Positions 33,375 through 39,681 of a stretch of DNA of 46,013 bases are shown one piece after another. Under the pieces are notes generated by a model. That model did no database searches and was not told the origin of the DNA. It saw only the letters and a list, made by a program, of their open reading frames with translations. The translations under genes and the position numbers were made by a program. Within the stretch, counting starts at the first letter, position 1. Every line of letters begins with the position of its first letter. The stretch spans positions 80,377 through 126,389 of the forward strand of contig CALHAG010000008.1 of assembly GCA_937934305.1 (NCBI GenBank), in the 5' to 3' direction. Origin of the DNA: Candidatus Caldarchaeum subterraneum (GTDB lineage: Archaea; Thermoproteota; Nitrososphaeria_A; Caldarchaeales; Caldarchaeaceae).

Positions 33375-34778
33375 TTATGCACTTGGTTTTCCTAGCTTGT
33401 ATTCGTCGTGGATTGCTTTGACGGCTTCGGGGCCGTCGTTTTCCTTGACCACGAAGCTGATGTTTAGCTCCGAGCTTCCCTGCGCTATCATCCTGATGTT
33501 GATTCCACATGAAGCCACGGCTCCGAAGACTTTGCTCGCCACCCCGGGTGTGCCCTTCATGCCTTCGCCGACCACCGCAACCACCACCACATCCTCCTCA
33601 GGCTCAACAGAGGCAACTATGCGAGTTCCTAGCAGCGATTTCTCGATGGCTGTGACGGCTTTGTCGAGATGCCTCCGCTTAATTATGAGTGATATGCTGG
33701 ATTCGGATATGCTCTGCGAAATCATCATCACGTTAATTCCCGCGTGGTAGAGTGTTTCGAGGATTTTGGCGGCTGTTCCAGGCTCGCCGACCATGCTGGG
33801 CCCTTTGACCGTGAGCATCGCTGTGTCGTTAACCAGCAGAACCGCTTTGACAGGTGAAGCTGTTTTCTCCGATGTGTCACATATTAGAGTCCCCTCGGCT
33901 GATGGGTTGAAGGTGTTCTTTATCCTCACAGGTATCTGGGCGGCCATTACGGGCTCGAGGGCCCTTGGATGCAGGCCCTTGGCTCCGAACAAGGCCATCT
34001 CGATGGCCTCATTGTATGAGATTTTTTTGATGACGACGGCGTTTGGGATGAGCTTGGGGTTGGCTGTCATCAATCCGTCGACATCGCTCCAGAGCCACAC
34101 CTCGTCAGCGGGCAAGCTGCTCGCCAAAATTGTTGCAGTATAGTCTGAGCCGCCCCGTCCCAGAGTTGTTATAACACCTTCCTCGTTGGTTGCGATGAAC
34201 CCTGTTACAACGGGTGTTATTCCCTCGTCAAGCATCCGCCCTATCCTTCTCCTGATGTTAAGCCTCGTCACCTCAATCAGTGGAGCGGCTTCTCCGAAGT
34301 TGGAGTCTGTCACTATGCCTGCCTCCCCTCCGTCGAGATACTGAGCCTTGACCCCGAGCGAGTTAAGCGCCCCAGCCATGACAAGGGTGGAGAATTTTTC
34401 ACCAAATGAGAGAACGTAGTCTGTGCTGCGTGGTGTGGCTTCGCGTAGATACAGTATTCCGAGCACGGCTCTGCGGAGCTCTCTGAGCCACTGTTTCAGG
34501 GTTTCCGCTGTTTCTTCTCGAACCCGTTCATCCGCCACGGCGTCCAGCAACCCGAGATGATGTTCCTCAATCGCGGAAAGCCTATGCTCAACTTCTTCAC
34601 TTCGTCCACGTCGAGCTGTTTCGACGAGCTGCAGCAGGTCGTCTGTGGTGTCGCCCGAAGCTGAGCAGACAACCACCACCTCGTTTCTGTCCGTGTGTTG
34701 TTTGACAAGGGTTGCGCAGTGTTTTATGAGGTCGGCTGTCGCAAGAGATGAGCCGCCGAATTTCATCACAACCCTCAA
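33375..34778 (-). CDS. aspartate kinase with C-terminal ACT domains
   Basis: 467 residues. First step of the aspartate family pathway (lysine, threonine, methionine). The kinase domain opens with MKFGGSSLA (5-13) and includes GRGGSDYTATIL near 215-226. Two ACT domains follow (about 310-460; for example VNDTAMLTVKGPSMVG and VAVVGEGMKGTPGVASKVF), the usual site of lysine or threonine feedback. The ATG start overlaps the homoserine dehydrogenase stop by 4 nt, so the two are one operon. Confidence 0.95.
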   Translation of the reverse strand: MRVVMKFGGSSLATADLIKHCATLVKQHTDRNEVVVVCSASGDTTDDLLQLVETARRGRSEEVEHRLSAIEEHHLGLLDAVADERVREETAETLKQWLRELRRAVLGILYLREATPRSTDYVLSFGEKFSTLVMAGALNSLGVKAQYLDGGEAGIVTDSNFGEAAPLIEVTRLNIRRRIGRMLDEGITPVVTGFIATNEEGVITTLGRGGSDYTATILASSLPADEVWLWSDVDGLMTANPKLIPNAVVIKKISYNEAIEMALFGAKGLHPRALEPVMAAQIPVRIKNTFNPSAEGTLICDTSEKTASPVKAVLLVNDTAMLTVKGPSMVGEPGTAAKILETLYHAGINVMMISQSISESSISLIIKRRHLDKAVTAIEKSLLGTRIVASVEPEEDVVVVAVVGEGMKGTPGVASKVFGAVASCGINIRMIAQGSSELNISFVVKENDGPEAVKAIHDEYKLGKPSA

Positions 34779-35800
34779 ACCTTTTCACCAGCCTCCGAGC
34801 GATACATCTTAATCGATATGATGTCACGGATTACGGCGGTCGCGGTCTCCACACCCCCCGCGCCTTTCCCCGATATCACGTGGCTTCCCGAGTAGGTTGT
34901 TTTGAACCTGACAGCGTTCATGGCCATTTTCACGGCCAATGGGTCTTTGGCGTCGATTTCCCGGGGACTGACCTCCAGCACATCCTTCCCAGCGTAGCCT
35001 ATCAGCCGCATCGCTTTCCCCGTCATACGGGCTCTATTTACCTCTTGAGAGGACAAGGTATCTATCCCGGTCACCTTGACATCGTTGATTGTCGCCTTCA
35101 TGCCGAGCACTTCGTTGGCGAGGATTGTGATTTTACAGGCGGTGTCGAGGCCCTTGATGTCGAGGGTTGGGTCGGCCTCCGCGTATCCAAGCAGCTGAGC
35201 CTCGGCGAGCGCCTGCTTAAACTCGAGACCCTCTTCCTCCATTCTTGTCAAAATATAGTTAGTGGTCCCATTTAGAATGCCCTCTATCTGCTCGACTCTA
35301 TCCGCCTTGCTGCATTCCCTCGCGAAGGCGAGAACAGGCATTCCTCCTCCAACCGTTCCACTGAATTTGAGAAGTATCCGACGCCTATTCGCCATCTCCT
35401 TTAGAGCAGGCATGTAGAGAGCGAGGGCGCCTTTGCTCACCGTTACAACGTCCATGCCGTTGAGAATGGCTTTGCGGATTATGCTGTAGCTAGGCTCGCC
35501 ATCGACTATGTTTGTTGGAGTGGCGTCGACGAGCACATCGGCTTCAGCATCCTCTAAAGCGTCGAAAATGTTGTTGAAGGCTTTGGCGTCGGCGACCTTT
35601 GTTACTCCTCCTCTTTTCTTTGCTTCGAGAAGCTCGTCGGGGCTGAAGCCCGTAGCTCGGTGGACGGCTCCGCTGCGGTCGGCCGCGTAGACCACTCTGA
35701 CACCCAGACCATATCGGGCTACTAGTTCGGACCTGTTTTCGGCGATGAGTTTGAGCAGGCTTTGGCCAACCACTCCCATTCCAACCAGCGCTATCCTCAA
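34775..35800 (-). CDS. homoserine dehydrogenase
   Basis: 341 residues. It reduces aspartate semialdehyde to homoserine. The Rossmann loop GMGVVGQS is at 7-14; VDATPTNIVDGEPS near 111; KGALALYMP; FSGTVGGGMPVLA near 165; ILNGTTNYILT near 196; and EADPTLDIKGLDTACK near 233. It lacks a C-terminal ACT domain, so regulation probably rests on the kinase. The start is TTG at 35800, 28 bp from the A/T box it shares with the divergent membrane gene. Confidence 0.95.
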   Translation of the reverse strand: MRIALVGMGVVGQSLLKLIAENRSELVARYGLGVRVVYAADRSGAVHRATGFSPDELLEAKKRGGVTKVADAKAFNNIFDALEDAEADVLVDATPTNIVDGEPSYSIIRKAILNGMDVVTVSKGALALYMPALKEMANRRRILLKFSGTVGGGMPVLAFARECSKADRVEQIEGILNGTTNYILTRMEEEGLEFKQALAEAQLLGYAEADPTLDIKGLDTACKITILANEVLGMKATINDVKVTGIDTLSSQEVNRARMTGKAMRLIGYAGKDVLEVSPREIDAKDPLAVKMAMNAVRFKTTYSGSHVISGKGAGGVETATAVIRDIISIKMYRSEAGEKV

Positions 35801-35823
35801 ACCACGGTGAAGCCTTGACGGAA

Positions 35824-35833
35824 GCTAAAATAC
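35824..35833. promoter_or_regulatory. single TATA-like box shared by two divergent genes
   Basis: GCTAAAATAC reads GTATTTTAGC on the other strand, so it is TATA-like in both directions. It is 28 bp from the homoserine dehydrogenase TTG (35800) and about 26 bp from ATG 35854 of the membrane gene. No second A/T-rich box exists in the 53-bp gap. Confidence 0.5.
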
Positions 35834-35853
35834 CTCTGCAGAGAATGTTGGAT

Positions 35854-36417
35854 ATGGGGTTGCGGGCTTTTTTCCGTGAGGTTTGGTGGGACACTAGGGC
35901 CCGGGTCGCTGGAGCTGTGGCGGGGCTGGTTTATGCCACAGCTTACCTTTTTCTCGTCGGCATCATTTTCCCGTTATCCTTCACACTTCCACCGAGCATC
36001 CCTACGCCTTCTTACGAAGTTGTCGAAGGCCAGTTTCCACAGTTCCCCGTCCTAACCATATACATAAGCCGTGGCTGGGCCCTGTCCATCAACCCGGAGG
36101 CATTCATCACCCTAACGATGCTGACACTTTTGGTAAGCCTTAACACAGCAGCACTCATCTACCTAAACAGGCACGGTGTCTGCAACCTTGGGAAACGGTT
36201 GCCAGCATCCTATGCGGCTCTGTTGCCATCCCTCTTCACATTCTTCTCCTGCTGCGGAGGCGGAGTAGTCTCCACACTTTTACTCTCTACGGGCGCCGGG
36301 CTATCAGCTCTTGTTTTCCTCCAAGACTATGGACGGATATTCACACTAATCTCAGGGGCCATACTCACAAGCAATCTTCTGCTGCTGAGGAGAAGCTACA
36401 GGTCTATATCTTCTTGA
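35854..36417 (+). CDS. membrane protein with CCGGG motif, unknown function
   Basis: 187 residues from ATG 35854. Four or five membrane segments, starting with AGAVAGLVYATAYLFLVGII. The most distinctive part is FFSCCGGGVVSTLLL (near 135-149), a Cys pair in a glycine-rich turn at a membrane segment, which could bind a metal or form a disulfide. The upstream TTG at 35815 would bury the TATA-like box inside the gene, so 35854 is preferred; ATG 35845 is a second option. Function unknown. Its end overlaps the convergent PspC gene by 14 nt. Confidence 0.75.
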   Translation: MGLRAFFREVWWDTRARVAGAVAGLVYATAYLFLVGIIFPLSFTLPPSIPTPSYEVVEGQFPQFPVLTIYISRGWALSINPEAFITLTMLTLLVSLNTAALIYLNRHGVCNLGKRLPASYAALLPSLFTFFSCCGGGVVSTLLLSTGAGLSALVFLQDYGRIFTLISGAILTSNLLLLRRSYRSISS

Positions 36418-36829
36418 GGTTGTCGACCAGTAAAACCAGGCCTATCACCGCTATGACGAGGCCCGCAACTGTGGCGAATGTGATTCTGAGAAATGGGTAT
36501 CCGAGGATAAATAATGGCGGGTTTCCCATCAACCACATACCCACTAGAAGCAGAACCAGTCCAACGATAACCGGCCCAACCCTCGACATATCAACCGTGG
36601 GAGAAACATATGAAACACCGCCACGGCGTGGAATCAACAACGCCGCAAACGTGTAGAGAACAATCATCAAGGCAGGCGAGACAATCAGGAGAATGACGCC
36701 GACAAGGCGGAGAAGGTTGGGGTCAACGTTAAGATACTCGCCTAAACCGCCGAAAACACCGGCCAAAACCTTTTTTGAGTCACTTCTCTCAAAAACCCTT
36801 GAGGACACACCATCTATAACCTGTGACAC
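36404..36829 (-). CDS. PspC-domain membrane protein
   Basis: 141 residues from GTG 36829. The PspC domain runs from about 20 to 75: RSDSKKVLAGVFGGLGEYLNVD, followed by LLRLVGVILLIVSPALMIVLYTFAALLIPR. Two further membrane segments follow (VGPVIVGLVLLLVGMWLMG; FATVAGLVIAVIGLVLLVD). PspC proteins sense or respond to membrane stress in bacteria; the archaeal role is unclear. The upstream ATG at 36877 would place the TATA-like box inside the gene, so GTG 36829 is preferred. Confidence 0.85.
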   Translation of the reverse strand: MSQVIDGVSSRVFERSDSKKVLAGVFGGLGEYLNVDPNLLRLVGVILLIVSPALMIVLYTFAALLIPRRGGVSYVSPTVDMSRVGPVIVGLVLLLVGMWLMGNPPLFILGYPFLRITFATVAGLVIAVIGLVLLVDNLKKI

Positions 36830-36850
36830 CCAATTAAAGTGTTTATTGCT

Positions 36851-36858
36851 TAAATATT
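36851..36858. promoter_or_regulatory. single TATA-like box shared by pspC and the radical SAM gene
   Basis: TAAATATT reads AATATTTA on the other strand. It is about 26 bp from GTG 36829 and about 31 bp from ATG 36886. The starts are 57 bp apart and no second box is seen. Confidence 0.45.
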
Positions 36859-36885
36859 CGGCCACACCCCTAAGCATCCAGGAAT

Positions 36886-38607
36886 ATGGTGCAGGTGGTT
36901 CTGACCTTTGACCCCTCGCTGGGTCATAGGTTTCACGACTTTCCGCTGCTAAGCTTCCTACCTTGCGCCCCCGTCAAGTTCATCCCCTCACCTATCTATT
37001 ACTATCTAAGCCTCCCCGACGTGCCTTTTGACGAGGCTGGACGAGCTCTGCTCGCGCCCTACGCCATCAGAAAAATAGAGGCCTGTTTGGTGAAGAAGTC
37101 GAAGCTACAGGTTGTCGTGGCTCATCCGAAGCTTGTCTCAAGGTTCATAGGCCCCGACACAAAAATCATCGGCGTCAACACCATGGACCCCCTCGGTTTA
37201 GGTCCTCTGACCCTGATGTTCAACAACGCTGGACGTGAGAAGTCGTGGGTCACGAAAGAGTTTGAGGACCTTATGCAGCGTATACAGGTTGCGAAAAAGA
37301 ACACGGGATGCAGGGCCAAGGTTGTGGTCGGCGGCTCCGGTGAGTGGGAGTTTGAGCACAGGCCTGAGATGATTGAGCAGCTTGGAATAGACCATGTCGT
37401 ACAGGGCGAAATGGATGACATTATTCATCTATTATTTGAGCAATTGATAGAGGACAGCCTCGACCACAGCATCTTCATGTATGGACATAAGACAACCACC
37501 TTCGACGCCCACGGCAGACCGTTTATACGCTACGTCAAAGACGATGCCGGCAGGTTTATCTGCAGGAACCCCGCTTCACGATACCGTCTCCCAAAAATAG
37601 AGGACATCCCCACCATCGTAAACCCGGCGATAAGCGGCCAAGCGGAGATAATGCGTGGCTGCGGAATTGACTGCGATTTCTGCGAGGTCACGACGAGGCC
37701 TCTCCGCTACTATCCGCCTGAGAAGGTTGTTGAGGAGGTTTTGGTCAATCTACGTGGCGGGATAAACAACGCATGGTTTGTGACGGATAACCAGTGGGCT
37801 TACATGGTGCGTGACCCCATGTTCTGGCCCAACAAGGAGGCGATTTTCCGGCTTTACAGAGCCGTTATGCAGCATGTCTCGAAGGCTAACCCGATGCATG
37901 CAACGCTCGCACCCGTTGCAGCGGACCCCGAAGCAGCGATGGGAGTGGCTAAAATTGTTGGAGCGGGCCCCGACAAGCATATTGGTGTCCAGATAGGGCT
38001 GGAAACGGGCAGCGACAAACTCGTTCTCAAACACATGGTTAACAAGGCCAAGCCCCTGAAAGTAGGCGTCGATGGAACTTGGGCCGAAATCGTCGTCGAA
38101 GCTCAGAAGGTCTACAACGCAGCCTACTGGATACCTGCCTACACCATCATACTGGGGCAGGAGGGTGAAACGGATGAGGACAGCTGGGACACCATAGGAC
38201 TCATCAACTACATGGCGTCGCTGAACCTCTACTTCACGGTAACACCAATGGCGTTAGTAAACCTCGGAAGTCTACGTGGAACAAACGTGTTGACAGATGT
38301 TTACGCAAACCTCACACCGGCGCAAGCGGCACTAATCTATGTCTGCTGGCGGAACACAAAACGCATGGCTCAGTCCGTCGCCTTCAAAATCGCCAAGGAC
38401 AACTTCCTCTTCCGCATCCTAACAACAACCATACTGAACGTTGGCGCCAACTTCTGGCTTGACAGGCTGGAGAAATACTTTGCACGTTTGGGTAAGGAGT
38501 ATGAGAAGGCTATTGACAAGGCGAAAAACTATGTCCACATAAAGACCATGGGAACCGACTTCAACAAGCTTAGGCAGATGTATAAAGCTATGAAAGTCTC
38601 CGTCTAA
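36886..38607 (+). CDS. radical SAM enzyme (B12-binding-type architecture), substrate unknown
   Basis: 573 residues. The N-terminal 230 residues resemble a cobalamin-binding-like Rossmann region (IIGVNTMDPLGLGPLTL; KVVVGGSGEWEF; HVVQGEMDD), though no DxHxxG motif is seen. The [4Fe-4S] motif C258-G-I-D-C262-D-F-C265 then opens the SAM barrel. Later parts have IGLETGSDKLVLKHMV near 367-382 and YTIILGQEGETDEDSWDT near 425. The tail (about 500-573) is basic and helical. COG1032-type enzymes of this build modify lipids, cofactors or RNA. I cannot name the substrate. Confidence 0.88.
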   Translation: MVQVVLTFDPSLGHRFHDFPLLSFLPCAPVKFIPSPIYYYLSLPDVPFDEAGRALLAPYAIRKIEACLVKKSKLQVVVAHPKLVSRFIGPDTKIIGVNTMDPLGLGPLTLMFNNAGREKSWVTKEFEDLMQRIQVAKKNTGCRAKVVVGGSGEWEFEHRPEMIEQLGIDHVVQGEMDDIIHLLFEQLIEDSLDHSIFMYGHKTTTFDAHGRPFIRYVKDDAGRFICRNPASRYRLPKIEDIPTIVNPAISGQAEIMRGCGIDCDFCEVTTRPLRYYPPEKVVEEVLVNLRGGINNAWFVTDNQWAYMVRDPMFWPNKEAIFRLYRAVMQHVSKANPMHATLAPVAADPEAAMGVAKIVGAGPDKHIGVQIGLETGSDKLVLKHMVNKAKPLKVGVDGTWAEIVVEAQKVYNAAYWIPAYTIILGQEGETDEDSWDTIGLINYMASLNLYFTVTPMALVNLGSLRGTNVLTDVYANLTPAQAALIYVCWRNTKRMAQSVAFKIAKDNFLFRILTTTILNVGANFWLDRLEKYFARLGKEYEKAIDKAKNYVHIKTMGTDFNKLRQMYKAMKVSV

Positions 38608-38860
38608 CGGCGAACGACACAATAGCAAACACGGTGAAAGCAGCGGCTATGGAGCCTAAGCCGATGTAGACCAGGAGCTGCCCATCAACGGTCTCAGCCC
38701 GCTGCGCTTTTATCTCAGGCGTCGCCGCCAAAGCACGAGGCTCGGTTTTTACAGAGGTTTCCGCGATAAAAATTCCTGTAAACAGTGTCGCGGCGACGAT
38801 AGCCCCCAAAACCTGAGGCAGAAGCTTCTTCAACACCAATTCTTCATCACCCCTGTTCAT
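38588..38860 (-). CDS. small membrane protein, unknown function
   Basis: 90 residues from ATG 38860. Two membrane segments (about 11-30 and 62-82) flank a polar loop with many Ala and Glu residues, and the tail is basic (AVRRRLS). It follows the wHTH membrane regulator closely on the same strand, suggesting a regulator-target or two-part membrane unit. A GTG at 38893 is a possible earlier start that would overlap the regulator by 22 nt. The 3' end overlaps the radical SAM gene by 20 nt. Confidence 0.6.
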   Translation of the reverse strand: MNRGDEELVLKKLLPQVLGAIVAATLFTGIFIAETSVKTEPRALAATPEIKAQRAETVDGQLLVYIGLGSIAAAFTVFAIVSFAVRRRLS

Positions 38861-38871
38861 AAGTCCAGAGA

Positions 38872-39303
38872 TTAGAACGGTTTTTTGCGCCACGTTCTCA
38901 GGGCTTCGTAGAGGGTTACGGCGGAAGCGGCTGCTCCCAGGGTGATGGCGTAGAGGTCCGGGGACTCGGGGTGTGTTATGAGATAGAGGAGCGTGAATGT
39001 TATGAAGAGTGTTGCGTAGAAGGCCATTCGGGGCAGCAGCTTTCCCCCGATGAGTATGAATGACTGAAGCACGGAGACATCGACTTTCTCAACGGCTCGG
39101 TATGAGCCTTTTTCATCCTTCTCCAACACCCCGAGGCCGTGAAGCTTCTCAAGATGATGGAACGCAACGCTGGGGCTTGACAACCCGAGCCCACGCTGAA
39201 CATCCCTCACACCAACCGGGCGACCAGCTTTCAAAACATAGATGTAAACATCGAACGTCCTCCCCCTCAGCTCAGCTTCAACCCTTCTACGGTCCACAGA
39301 CAT
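38872..39303 (-). CDS. membrane-anchored winged-helix transcription regulator
   Basis: 143 residues. An N-terminal winged helix (about 8-75) has GRPVGVRDVQRGLGLSSPSVAFHHLEKL as the recognition region and GVLEKDEKGSYRAVE as the wing. A membrane hairpin follows (LPRMAFYATLFITFTLLYLIT near 89-109 and DLYAITLGAAASAVTLYEAL near 115-134). ArsR/HVO-type archaeal regulators with C-terminal membrane helices are known, but the signal is not. It is divergent from a small membrane gene through a shared promoter box and may control it. Confidence 0.85.
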   Translation of the reverse strand: MSVDRRRVEAELRGRTFDVYIYVLKAGRPVGVRDVQRGLGLSSPSVAFHHLEKLHGLGVLEKDEKGSYRAVEKVDVSVLQSFILIGGKLLPRMAFYATLFITFTLLYLITHPESPDLYAITLGAAASAVTLYEALRTWRKKPF

Positions 39304-39326
39304 CCTTTACCACACAACGCAACCAC

Positions 39327-39335
39327 TAATAAAAA
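39327..39335. promoter_or_regulatory. single TATA-like box shared by the wHTH regulator and a small membrane gene
   Basis: TAATAAAAA is 28 bp from ATG 39303 (minus) and about 27 bp from TTG 39358 (plus). Starts are 55 bp apart. The regulator could autoregulate both directions from here. Confidence 0.45.
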
Positions 39336-39357
39336 GATGTTAATCAACTGGAACAGG

Positions 39358-39576
39358 TTGAATGCTGGTAAGAAGCTCGGCTACCTGCTCATGTTTCTGT
39401 CAGTGGTAGGAGCTATTCTATATGGTTTCTGGCTGCTCGGCGCCATCCCTTTTCTCGACCCCGATGCAGCAGTCAAGACAACAGCCTTCTTGATAATGTT
39501 GTTTCTATTTGTCGTCATAGGCTTCATAGGCTACGTAGCAGCTACAACCACGCCACCCAAGCCCATCAAACGTTAA
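39358..39576 (+). CDS. small two-helix membrane protein
   Basis: 72 residues from TTG 39358 (or 79 from ATG 39337). Two membrane segments (about 8-29 and 40-62) joined by a short loop (FLDPDAAVKT). The tail ends PPKPIKR. No family recognised. TTG 39358 is chosen because the ATG at 39337 lies only about 6 bp from the centre of the TATA-like box. Divergence from the membrane wHTH gene suggests joint control. Confidence 0.6.
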   Translation: MNAGKKLGYLLMFLSVVGAILYGFWLLGAIPFLDPDAAVKTTAFLIMLFLFVVIGFIGYVAATTTPPKPIKR

Positions 39577-39609
39577 AATCAAAAGTAGGCATGTAGCATG
39601 AGTTGATGG

Positions 39610-39681
39610 GCCGGGGTGGCCGAGCAGCGAGGCGGCGGCCTGCAGAGCCGCTTTACAGGGGTGCAAATCCCCTCCCCGGCT
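39610..39681 (+). tRNA. tRNA-Cys (anticodon GCA) with atypical elbow
   Basis: 72 nt. The acceptor GCCGGGG pairs with CCCCGGC, and the discriminator U73 is the cysteine identity base. Anticodon stem GCGGC/GCCGC with loop CTGCAGA gives GCA. The T-stem AGGGG/CCCCT encloses TGCAAAT, where G replaces the near-invariant T55. The D-arm is GCC/GGC with a 9-nt loop that lacks the usual GG pair at 18-19. No intron; CCA not encoded. T73 is also the first base of the antisense TCA stop of the flavoprotein gene. Confidence 0.9.
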
